Shown here piece after piece: positions 1 through 5,708 of a DNA stretch of 6,894 bases. Under the pieces are notes generated by a model that searched no databases, was not told where the DNA came from, and saw only the letters and a list, made by a program, of their open reading frames with translations. The position numbers and the translations under genes were made by a program. This DNA comes from an uncultured Lachnospiraceae bacterium (lineage in GTDB: Bacteria > Bacillota > Clostridia > Lachnospirales > Lachnospiraceae), in assembly GCA_947178465.1 (NCBI GenBank), contig CAMWYL010000176.1, positions 1 through 6,894 of the forward strand, given 5' to 3'. The first letter of the stretch is position 1. Every line of letters starts with the position of its first letter.

Positions 1-363
1 TGTATTTTGGGAACGCTTGCGTCCCGGCGGACGGGAGAGTCGTCTTATATTATGAATACGCCCTTTGCCGTGACCACCTTCTTTACGGTGGTGGCAATCT
101 ATATCGTGGGACAGTCCGTCGGCGGGAAAGCGGAGCAGTCGGAGCGCATGGGAAGTGCATTGCGGTTTTGTGCAGACAGGGTATTGGGAATTTATCTGCT
201 GCATCCGTTGGTGATCAATCTGTTTCGTGCGGCAGGCTTTGAAGCCTCCGTATGCAGTCCGATATTGTTTATTCTGCTTGTGACGGTGGCGGTGTTTCTT
301 GTGAGCGGACTGATTTCACTGGTTTTGTCTAAGATACCTGTTATAAGGAGATTGGTTCGATAA
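1..363 (+). CDS. Acyltransferase family 3 membrane protein, C-terminal fragment
   Basis: The reading frame is open from the first base, so the real start lies left of the window and only about 120 C-terminal residues are visible. Two or three hydrophobic helices can be seen: one after the NTPFAV segment, one around LGIYLLHPLVINLF, and a final one before the basic tail ending IRRLVR. The motif GIYLLHP, followed by a last helix and a short basic tail, is typical of the end of acyltransferase-3 (OafA/WecH-like) proteins, which move acyl groups such as acetyl or succinyl onto cell-surface sugars or other acceptors at the membrane. The catalytic N-terminal part is outside the window, so the substrate is unknown. 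The gene ends 81 bases before the ABC operon, which has its own promoter, so a functional link is possible but not shown. The family call rests on the C-terminus alone. Confidence 0.68.
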   Translation, partial: CILGTLASRRTGESSYIMNTPFAVTTFFTVVAIYIVGQSVGGKAEQSERMGSALRFCADRVLGIYLLHPLVINLFRAAGFEASVCSPILFILLVTVAVFLVSGLISLVLSKIPVIRRLVR

Positions 364-399
364 AAAAAGAGCGAGGTTATATTATGGGAAGCGGTTTTT

Positions 400-408
400 T
401 GATATAAT
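400..408 (+). promoter_or_regulatory. Extended -10 promoter of the ABC transporter operon
   Basis: The sequence TGATATAAT is a perfect extended -10 element (TG, one base, TATAAT at 403-408). No good -35 hexamer is found 16-18 bases upstream, which fits an extended -10 promoter. Transcription would start near 415, giving a leader of about 30 bases before the ATG at 445. It suggests the ABC pair can be transcribed independently of the acyltransferase gene upstream. Confidence 0.55.
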
Positions 409-444
409 CAAGATAAATGCAAATGAGGATGGGAGGAAAAGAAA

Positions 445-2208
445 ATGCATCAGCCCAAAACGGTCCGGAAAATGATTGCGGGAAGGCCATATATGCCGTT
501 GGCTGCATTGTTGTTGGTTCTTTTGCAGGCATCTTTGGGCGTCGTGGAGGTCCTTGTGCTGGAACGCTTTGTCGATGGTTTTTCCGGATTTCAGTGGCAC
601 CGGTCAGCGCTGTTCGCCGTGGCGTTAGCCGGAATGTATGCGTTTCGCTATATTCAGGCGCCTCTGCTTGACTATCTGAAAAACGGTATCTGTCTGCAGG
701 TGCGCGCACATCTGGACAGGGAAATCATAGAGAAAACAGCCCGCATCGAGGCGGCCGCGCTTGAAGATACGGATAATCAGGCGCTTTTGAACAGACTGCA
801 GGACAAGCCGGAGAACCGTTATGTGGACGGTTTTTTTGCCATTCTGCAAATAATGGGTGGAGCACTGGAAACTGCCGGTATTTTTGTGCTGGTTGTGGGA
901 AGCGTCCCCTTCTTTTTGCCGGTGATTTTGCTGCTTCCGGGTCTGATGGCAGTTGCATTTCGCCTGATTGGAAAGAGCAGAGTATCGATGTACCGGACAC
1001 GACAGGAGATTGGGAGACGCGGTGACTATCTTTCCGGTCTGCTGTTTGAACGGCGTCTGGCGCAGGAGAAAAAGCTGTTTGGCTATACACGCTACATTCA
1101 GGAGCTCTATGAGGAGGAAAACATCCAATCCGGTCGGCAGATGCTTGGAAGTGTCTTTTTTGTCAATGCGGTCTTATGGATTTACGATAACATTACATAT
1201 CTTTTTTCGGCATCTGCTTATTTGCTGTTCCTGATACCGCTTTACAGGGGAACAATCAATATCGGATTATATATCGCAATCATTCCCGCGCTGACAAGAC
1301 TTGGAGCCTTTTTTGTGACGGTCGGCAGCAGCTGTCTGCCGACATATCAGGCATATCGTGCATGTCTGGCGGATATGGGAAAGCTTTATGCCCTGCCGGA
1401 GCAGTGGTATGACCACAGGGAAACGGTGCCCACAGACAGCGCGCCGGTGTTTCATGTCATTCGGGGAGAGAATGTCGTGTTTGCCTATCCGGGACAGGAA
1501 AAGCTGGTGCTGGATGGACTCAGCTTTACGTTTGAAGCAGGGAAAAATTATGCGTTGGTGGGAGAAAACGGCTGCGGAAAGACAACGCTGATAAAGCTGC
1601 TGATGGGCTTCTATCGACCGCAGAGCGGTATAATTACGATAGACGGTGAGGATATACAGGAGATGGAATTTGGAAGGCTGCAACGGTTCTTTTCGGCGGT
1701 TTTCCAGGATGCAAATCGCTATGAGTATACAATTAAGGAGAATATAAGGATTTCTGCCCTGGAGGAGGAAGCGCAGGATTCCGAAATGCGGCGTGTCGCG
1801 CGGGAAGCGGAGCTGGATTCGTGGATTATGTCCTGCGCAGATGCATATGATACAAGGCTGGGGCAATTGGAGGAGGGCGGCGTCGAGCTCTCGGGCGGAC
1901 AATGGCAGCGGTTGTCCATTACGCGGATGCTGTACCGCAAAGCGGGAATTTATATCTGGGATGAGCCGACTGCAGCGATGGACCCTTTGGCGGAGTCACG
2001 CCTTTATACGGATTTTTTACAGAAGCGCTCTGCGGACTGTGCCAATATCTTTGTGACGCACCGTCTGGGAGCGGCGGTCAGTGCGGATGAAATCTGTGTT
2101 ATGGAAAACGGGCGGTTTGTGGAGCAGGGAAGCCATGCACAGCTGATGCAGCATTCCGACGGGCTGTATTGCCGGATGTTTCAGGCTCAGAAAGGAATGT
2201 ACGAATGA
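445..2208 (+). CDS. ABC half-transporter (permease-ATPase fusion), first subunit
   Basis: This 587-residue protein has the standard exporter half-transporter layout and normal length. An N-terminal membrane domain has about six helices (near residues 17-40, 53-73, 133-154, 155-175, 236-264 and 270-297), and an ATPase domain follows from about residue 336. The ATPase motifs are all intact: Walker A GENGCGKTT at 373-381, Q-loop Q421, signature LSGGQ at 482-486, Walker B with D506 and E507, D-loop AAMD, and H-loop H539. No C39 peptidase domain is present, so it is not a leader-cleaving peptide exporter. The start is supported by GGGAGG at 431-436, eight bases before the ATG. Its stop overlaps the start of the next ABC gene by ATGA, which implies translational coupling and a heterodimer. 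Export of a drug, lipid or peptide is typical of the family; the actual substrate cannot be inferred. Confidence 0.93.
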   Translation: MHQPKTVRKMIAGRPYMPLAALLLVLLQASLGVVEVLVLERFVDGFSGFQWHRSALFAVALAGMYAFRYIQAPLLDYLKNGICLQVRAHLDREIIEKTARIEAAALEDTDNQALLNRLQDKPENRYVDGFFAILQIMGGALETAGIFVLVVGSVPFFLPVILLLPGLMAVAFRLIGKSRVSMYRTRQEIGRRGDYLSGLLFERRLAQEKKLFGYTRYIQELYEEENIQSGRQMLGSVFFVNAVLWIYDNITYLFSASAYLLFLIPLYRGTINIGLYIAIIPALTRLGAFFVTVGSSCLPTYQAYRACLADMGKLYALPEQWYDHRETVPTDSAPVFHVIRGENVVFAYPGQEKLVLDGLSFTFEAGKNYALVGENGCGKTTLIKLLMGFYRPQSGIITIDGEDIQEMEFGRLQRFFSAVFQDANRYEYTIKENIRISALEEEAQDSEMRRVAREAELDSWIMSCADAYDTRLGQLEEGGVELSGGQWQRLSITRMLYRKAGIYIWDEPTAAMDPLAESRLYTDFLQKRSADCANIFVTHRLGAAVSADEICVMENGRFVEQGSHAQLMQHSDGLYCRMFQAQKGMYE

Positions 2209-3986
2209 AGAATATTATAAGGGCTTTAAAGTTGATAATTCCAATGGCGCCGTTTCGTATGACGGTTTATCTGCTGCTGTCCCTGCCGGGAGCTGTTCTT
2301 CCCACGGTGATGCTGTATTTGCAGCGGCGGATTGTGGACAACGCGGCCGGTTTAAACCGCGAGCTGTCCGTGCTTTGGTATATGAGACCGGTTTTTCTGC
2401 TGATTGCGGTCTATATGGTGTTGAAGCTGTTTGAGCTGCTTTCCAAGCAGTATATGGAGTTTGGCTATTTCCGTTATGTTTTTATGGGACTGGATGCGCG
2501 AATCCATGAAAAGAGCGCACGGATTTCGCTGGAGTATTATGACAGTGCCCGGTATTATCAGATTGTGCAGAATGCGAAGCAGGCGTCTATGTTTCTTGTG
2601 TTTACCGCGAATCTCGCGATTATGTCGCTTGTCTTAGGTTGTAATTTGTTGTCTGTGGGCGGATATCTTACCGCGCTTCATCCGGTGCTGCTTGTTTTTG
2701 TGGTGCTGGTGAGTGCGCCGGTGGTTATAGAGAAGGTGCAGGGAGCAAAGTATCGGTCAAAGCTGTTGCAGGACACGGTACAGGCACAGCGCAGGAAAAA
2801 CTATGCTTTCGGCCTTTTGGCGGCGGGAGAGCGCAAGAAGGAGCTTTCCCATCATGGAGCCTGCGGTTTTGTGGCGGATAAATATCTGGAGGCATGCGCA
2901 GAGACTGACACGCTGGAGCGACGCCACATAGGACAGATGGGACGGAACGCGCTTGTCCTTGCGGGGATAAAGGCATTGCTGCATGGGATGTCTGTTTTTA
3001 TAATGGTCCGGCTGCTGGTGACGGAGAGAATTACGATAGGCGGTTTTTCTGTCCTTCTGACGAGCTTTGCCACACTTACGAATGCTTTTACGCAGTTGTT
3101 CAATCACGCGGGTGAAATCCTGCAGACAAGCGTGATGTCGGAGGCATTTTTTACACTGATGGAGTTTGAAGTGAAGGATGGCACAAGCTGTATGGAGCCG
3201 GTGCATTCCATAGAAGGAGGATGCAATCACGAAATTGCGCGGTTGGAGAAGGTATCCTACAGGTATCCCAATACAGAGACCTTTGCGTTAAAGGATATAT
3301 CGCTGTCGGTAAGACGAGGGGAAAAAATTGCTATTGTGGGAGAAAACGGCGCAGGGAAAACGACGCTGGCAAAGCTGCTTTCCGGGTTCCTTTTGCCGAC
3401 AGAAGGCTTTCTTACGTTGGGCGGAATTCCGAGAGAGGAGCTGATGGAGGACAGCTGCTTTGCGCAAATCAGCGCGGTATATCAGGACTTTGGACATTAT
3501 AAGCTTACCTTGGCGCAAAACGTTTATCTGGGCGATGCAGTCGGGAATCGTGATGTCTTAAAGCCAATGGATATGGAGAGAATCCGCGGTGCGCTGGATT
3601 GGGCGGGAGTACTGCTTAGCGACAAACCGGAGGAGCTGCTTCTCGGCAGGGAGTTTGGCGGAACAGAGCTGTCCGGCGGTCAGTGGCAGCGGGTCGCATT
3701 GGCGCGGAGCTGTTACCGACAGCGTCCGATCGTGTTTCTGGATGAGCCGACCGCGGCGATTGACCCGTTAGAAGAAAGGGCACTCTATGAGAAGCTGGAT
3801 GAGCTTGGAAATGACAAAAGTGTCATATTAGTGACGCACCGGTTAGGCGCGGTTCGCAACGCGGACAGGATTGTTGTGCTGGAGGACGGCAGCATTGTTG
3901 AGACCGGAAGCTTTGCGGAGCTGATAGACCGGAAGGGGCGCTTTTACCGTATTTGGAATGAACAGGTGAAGTGGTATCAGGCGTAG
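2205..3986 (+). CDS. ABC half-transporter (permease-ATPase fusion), second subunit
   Basis: This 593-residue protein is the partner of the preceding ABC gene. I chose the ATG at 2205 because it forms a 4-base ATGA overlap with the upstream stop and has AAAGGA at 2191-2196 eight bases before it; a TTG at 2169 would add 12 residues but lies well inside the upstream gene. Membrane helices are near residues 17-40, 60-80, 130-155, 158-176, 248-270 and 277-300. ATPase motifs are complete: Walker A GENGAGKTT at 379-387, Q427, LSGGQ at 489-493, Walker B D513 and E514, and H545. Because both subunits keep the catalytic glutamate and histidine, a heterodimer would have two consensus ATP sites, unlike heterodimeric exporters with one degenerate site. 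The C-terminus ends in KWYQA, and the stop at 3984 is immediately followed by a strong ribosome binding site for a tiny ORF. Confidence 0.92.
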   Translation: MKNIIRALKLIIPMAPFRMTVYLLLSLPGAVLPTVMLYLQRRIVDNAAGLNRELSVLWYMRPVFLLIAVYMVLKLFELLSKQYMEFGYFRYVFMGLDARIHEKSARISLEYYDSARYYQIVQNAKQASMFLVFTANLAIMSLVLGCNLLSVGGYLTALHPVLLVFVVLVSAPVVIEKVQGAKYRSKLLQDTVQAQRRKNYAFGLLAAGERKKELSHHGACGFVADKYLEACAETDTLERRHIGQMGRNALVLAGIKALLHGMSVFIMVRLLVTERITIGGFSVLLTSFATLTNAFTQLFNHAGEILQTSVMSEAFFTLMEFEVKDGTSCMEPVHSIEGGCNHEIARLEKVSYRYPNTETFALKDISLSVRRGEKIAIVGENGAGKTTLAKLLSGFLLPTEGFLTLGGIPREELMEDSCFAQISAVYQDFGHYKLTLAQNVYLGDAVGNRDVLKPMDMERIRGALDWAGVLLSDKPEELLLGREFGGTELSGGQWQRVALARSCYRQRPIVFLDEPTAAIDPLEERALYEKLDELGNDKSVILVTHRLGAVRNADRIVVLEDGSIVETGSFAELIDRKGRFYRIWNEQVKWYQA

Positions 3987-3996
3987 GAGGTACACA

Positions 3997-4041
3997 ATGC
4001 AGATGAGAATAAATCAGGCAGGGAAACACTTCTTCGGATAG
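3997..4041 (+). CDS. Tiny ORF (14 codons) with a strong ribosome binding site; possibly the start of a frameshifted small gene
   Basis: AGGAGG at 3985-3990 overlaps the stop of the second ABC gene and sits six bases before this ATG, an excellent initiation signal. The ORF encodes only MQMRINQAGKHFFG. In the frame of the upstream ABC gene (the -1 frame relative to this ATG) the DNA continues open to the stop at 4104-4106, and it encodes a charged stretch followed by a hydrophobic run (VIAVVGLIISGCIR) like one membrane helix. One explanation is a small single-helix membrane protein whose frame has been broken by a 1-2 base change. Others are a translated short peptide or a chance ORF. I do not recognise the product. 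Confidence 0.3.
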   Translation: MQMRINQAGKHFFG

Positions 4042-4111
4042 TGGAGGGAGTTATTGCGGTGGTTGGCTTAATAATATCAGGGTGTATTCGTTCTCAGATA
4101 TCCTGATAATG

Positions 4112-4195
4112 GGAACTGCATAAAATGACGAAAGTGCCATAAAATGATTGGCGAAATGTCGTGAAATGTCTATATTCGAATAATGAATGTCGTGG
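4112..4195. repeat. Cluster of short direct repeats, candidate regulator-binding region
   Basis: CATAAAATGA occurs exactly at 4119-4128 and 4138-4147 (19-base period). GAAATGTC occurs exactly at 4153-4160 and 4163-4170 (10-base period, one helical turn). Related units are GGAACTGC at 4112-4119, GAAAGTGC at 4130-4137 and GAATGTCGTGG at 4185-4195. The cluster lies just upstream of a promoter-like pair at 4202-4230, where an activator would bind. On the minus strand the units read ACATTTC-type, loosely resembling the imperfect direct repeats bound by LytTR-domain regulators. That identification is an inference; the repeats themselves are directly visible. Confidence 0.45.
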
Positions 4196-4201
4196 AGAAA
4201 G

Positions 4202-4230
4202 TTGCGTTTTGCCGGAGGATGTGATAGATT
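4202..4230 (+). promoter_or_regulatory. Candidate promoter for the 249-residue membrane protein gene
   Basis: TTGCGT at 4202-4207 and TAGATT at 4225-4230 are separated by exactly 17 bases. The matches to the housekeeping consensus are only partial (3/6 and 4/6), which would fit a promoter that needs an activator bound at the repeats immediately upstream. Transcription would start near 4237, very close to the ribosome binding site of the 6-codon ORF. Confidence 0.35.
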
Positions 4231-4246
4231 GAAGGAGACGGCACAA

Positions 4247-4267
4247 ATGTTTTGGAACGGACAATAG
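4247..4267 (+). CDS. Six-codon ORF (possible leader peptide or frame-broken start)
   Basis: AAGGAG-like sequence at 4233-4237 lies nine bases before an ATG that encodes MFWNGQ and stops at 4265. The frame used by the 249-residue gene is open upstream from 4233 to its ATG at 4305 and encodes an acidic stretch (DNSEFTEDNIEEGHD). This ORF could therefore be a leader peptide, or the original start of the downstream gene now out of frame by one base. It may also be chance. Confidence 0.2.
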   Translation: MFWNGQ

Positions 4268-4304
4268 TGAATTCACGGAAGATAATATAGAGGAGGGACA
4301 TGAT

Positions 4305-5054
4305 ATGTTTGAAACATGGCTGGAGCAGGAGGAAAGAACGGCGAAAGAAAAATGCCGGATGGCTCGTATTGTGAGGATTTTGTACATAGTGCTTATGATT
4401 CCGATTGCATTGACGCAGCTGTTTTTGCTGTTGGACGGACCTGGAGATTTTTATATAGTGAGTATAGGCTTTTTAATTTTCATCATTGTCGCAGGTTGGT
4501 TCTTTTTTTCGCTTGGAAGTTATAAAAAGGCCTTTATAAATCCGCTTTTGGCATCTGTTGAACGGGAGCTGCCAACGGATGCGGAGAAGCAGGAGTTTGC
4601 CCGACAGATGCAGAGTAATCCTGCACATATCGTCTATGCTCCGAATCCGCAATGGAAGGCCTGTGATATGCTGGTCACGGCAGACTACTGCTACTGTCGG
4701 CAGCCAAGAAAGAGCCGTATTATCCGGAACAGGGAAATCAGGAAGGTGCTTTTGGCGCCGGATGACTATACCGTGGGGCGGGGGCATATGCGGCAATGCT
4801 ACAGGTTGGATGTATTTACTGCGGATAATGGGGAAAAGCCTGCTTGGAGAGCGTATTTTCTGAGAGAGGATGAGTTATATACCGCATCCACGAAGCTTCA
4901 GGAGGGTCTTCCGACGGAAGCCGTCATTCAGGATGATGTGGTATATGGCAAGACGGAAGAGGGCAGAAAGGAAGCGCGCAAGAAAGCTCTGATTCAGGCG
5001 CTGATAGCGTTTGCTTTTGTGGCGGCTATGATTGCTTTGGCGAAGCTGATTTAA
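4305..5054 (+). CDS. Membrane protein of unknown function, three predicted helices with a soluble middle domain
   Basis: I do not recognise this 249-residue protein with certainty. Helices are predicted at about residues 23-43, 49-70 and 229-248. The N-terminus is charged (EQEERTAKEK), and the C-terminal helix follows a very basic stretch (GRKEARKKA). The segment from about 80 to 215 is soluble. Its core, around residues 121-150 (MLVTADYCYC, then RIIRNREIRKVLL), resembles the strand pattern of bacterial PH-like membrane-associated domains, where a VTxxxxY strand is followed by a basic turn and an I..I.KV strand; this is a weak structural guess. The start is supported by AGGAGGG at 4291-4297, eight bases before the ATG. 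It stands alone downstream of the repeat cluster and candidate promoter. Base composition matches the ABC genes, so it belongs with the chromosomal part of the window. Confidence 0.8.
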   Translation: MFETWLEQEERTAKEKCRMARIVRILYIVLMIPIALTQLFLLLDGPGDFYIVSIGFLIFIIVAGWFFFSLGSYKKAFINPLLASVERELPTDAEKQEFARQMQSNPAHIVYAPNPQWKACDMLVTADYCYCRQPRKSRIIRNREIRKVLLAPDDYTVGRGHMRQCYRLDVFTADNGEKPAWRAYFLREDELYTASTKLQEGLPTEAVIQDDVVYGKTEEGRKEARKKALIQALIAFAFVAAMIALAKLI

Positions 5055-5065
5055 AATTATACAAT
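5037..5065 (+). promoter_or_regulatory. Candidate promoter of the 65-residue protein gene
   Basis: TTGGCG at 5037-5042 and TACAAT at 5060-5065 are separated by 17 bases and match the housekeeping consensus at 4/6 and 5/6 positions. The -35 lies inside the last codons of the upstream membrane protein gene. Transcription would begin near 5072, leaving a leader of about 75 bases. Confidence 0.35.
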
Positions 5066-5129
5066 AAAGGCTTTTTATATATGTGTGGGATTTGTTTATC
5101 TGAAATCATCAAATTACAATCGGGATTTG

Positions 5130-5143
5130 AATGAGGTAAAACA
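5130..5143 (+). repeat. 14-base direct repeat, copy 1
   Basis: AATGAGGTAAAACA is found exactly here and again at 5651-5664. This copy contains the ribosome binding site (GAGGT) of the 65-residue gene. The similarity continues loosely downstream (GCAAGTATATTT here against GCAGATATATTT after the second copy). It may be a recombination site, a duplicated gene start or coincidence. Confidence 0.55.
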
Positions 5144-5145
5144 CA

Positions 5146-5343
5146 ATGAGCAAGTATATTTCTTTATGGGAATATGTGCAGAGTAGTGGAAATCAATCTT
5201 TTAAGTTGAAATTTGAAGAAATACAGAATATTGCCGGGATACCAATAGATCACTCCTTTCTAAAATACAAGAAGGAACTTACAGAGTACGGCTATCAAGT
5301 TGGGAAAATATCCATGAAAGAACAAACTGTTATCTTTAATTAG
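5146..5343 (+). CDS. Small conserved-looking hypothetical protein, 65 residues
   Basis: The ATG at 5146 is preceded by GAGGT at 5133-5137 with eight bases of spacing. The product is soluble and compact, with no signal peptide or membrane helix. Its order of features is an N-terminal LWEYVQSSG helix, KLKFEEIQNIAGIPIDHSF in the middle, and a C-terminal YGYQVGKISMKEQTVIF strand pair. The LxFEEI-x-IxG-x-P pattern resembles small DUF7662-type domains found in many Firmicutes. I recall this similarity from family style and have not verified it. No function is known to me. It is AT-richer than the genes to its left, ends at a clear terminator, and lies between the two copies of a 14-base repeat beside a recombinase gene. 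This makes it a candidate cargo gene of a mobile element, or the chromosomal gene at its junction. Confidence 0.75.
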   Translation: MSKYISLWEYVQSSGNQSFKLKFEEIQNIAGIPIDHSFLKYKKELTEYGYQVGKISMKEQTVIFN

Positions 5344-5386
5344 ATTGACTGACAGATTCCTGTTTGTCTATTGCAATATCTAAGAG

Positions 5387-5410
5387 AGATAAGTTAAGGC
5401 TTATCTTTTT
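5387..5410 (+). terminator. Rho-independent terminator after the 65-residue gene
   Basis: AGATAAG (5387-5393) and CTTATCT (5400-5406) form a perfect 7-base-pair stem with a 6-base loop. The stem's last T is followed by TTTT to 5410. It lies 44 bases after the stop of the small gene and points in the same direction. The reverse strand lacks a comparable T-tract. Confidence 0.65.
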
Positions 5411-5580
5411 AAACCTGCATTCGGACATAACCATTTGTACCAAATAAGGATATGTCAGATTGCTCTAACATACCCTTAAACTCTCAAAAACATTGATTTT
5501 ACAGTATTTCTAATTAGCTGAAGTATCTCTTCAACAGACCTTCAAATGCCTTTCCGTGTCTTGCCTTGTCATAGAATAAA

Positions 5581-5612
5581 CTGAAAAATCCTTATATTGC
5601 AAGGCTTTTCAG
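5581..5612 (-). terminator. Hairpin downstream of the recombinase gene, possible minus-strand terminator
   Basis: CTGAAAA (5581-5587) pairs with TTTTCAG (5606-5612), and inside it CCTT (5590-5593) pairs with AAGG (5601-5604) around a 7-base loop. Read on the minus strand, the inner stem is followed by ATTTTT and then CAGTTTATT, a weak terminator-like arrangement about 100 bases past the recombinase stop. It could equally be a protein-binding or recombination-site structure. Confidence 0.4.
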
Positions 5613-5650
5613 CTATAGGTATTAAAAAACCCACTTTGAAACACAGCCCT

Positions 5651-5664
5651 AATGAGGTAAAACA
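5651..5664 (+). repeat. 14-base direct repeat, copy 2
   Basis: This is an exact second copy of AATGAGGTAAAACA, 521 bases after the first and 45 bases from the recombinase stop codon. No ORF follows it, so here it is not acting as a ribosome binding site. Its position next to the recombinase makes it a candidate attachment core. Confidence 0.5.
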
Positions 5665-5708
5665 GCAGATATATTTTGCATTTTGATATAAGTTGATTCT
5701 TTAAAAAT

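Larger units (their letters stand above)
3987..4304. other. Intergenic region with tiny ORFs, repeats and a promoter-like pair
   Basis: This 318-base gap separates the ABC operon from the 249-residue membrane protein gene. In order it holds the 14-codon ORF, a hydrophobic peptide trace to 4106, an inverted repeat TATCAGG (4075-4081) and CCTGATA (4102-4108) with a 20-base loop and no T-tract, a repeat cluster at 4112-4195, a perfect palindrome TATTCGAATA at 4173-4182, a promoter-like pair at 4202-4230 and a 6-codon ORF at 4247-4267. No convincing rho-independent terminator for the ABC operon is visible. Confidence 0.55.
5344..5708. other. AT-rich non-coding region between small gene and recombinase
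   Basis: No convincing gene is seen in these 365 bases. They contain the terminator at 5387-5410; a hairpin with AAGGATATGT (5446-5455) against ACATACCCTT (5468-5477), 9 of 10 positions paired; a small hairpin TGAAG/CTTCA at 5519-5533; a larger two-part hairpin at 5581-5612; and the second copy of the 14-base repeat at 5651-5664. This is the kind of stretch where a mobile-element end and attachment site would be expected, since the recombinase gene ends at 5709. Confidence 0.6.

Noticed and set aside
625..1128. 167-codon open frame on the minus strand
   Set aside because: It is antisense to the ABC membrane domain, and its composition is that of a reversed hydrophobic gene. No supporting start signal.
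1267..1902. 211-codon open frame on the minus strand inside the first ABC gene
   Set aside because: It lies fully opposite a gene with complete ABC motifs, has low-complexity Cys/His/Arg-rich content and shows no recognisable domain. It is a shadow of the real gene.
2169..2204. TTG start giving a 12-residue longer second ABC subunit
   Set aside because: The ATG at 2205 has the ATGA overlap and a well-placed AAAGGA; the TTG lies deeper in the upstream gene.
2757..3230. 157-codon minus-strand open frame opposite the second ABC gene
   Set aside because: It is antisense to a well-supported gene, has no recognisable motif and an implausible basic composition.
4021..4027. GGGAAAC as a programmed -1 frameshift heptamer in the 14-codon ORF
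   Set aside because: The bases fit the slippery pattern but not in the needed register relative to the ATG at 3997, so canonical programmed slippage is not supported.
4112..4195. CRISPR array
   Set aside because: The repeats are only 8-10 bases with irregular 10-23 base spacing and no true spacers; no cas genes are present.
4094..4387. 97-codon minus-strand open frame across the intergenic region
   Set aside because: It overlaps the start of the 249-residue gene and the repeat cluster. Its Ser/Leu/Cys-rich content looks like chance.
5344..5708. tRNA gene as an integration target
   Set aside because: No cloverleaf or conserved tRNA arms were found in the region beside the recombinase.
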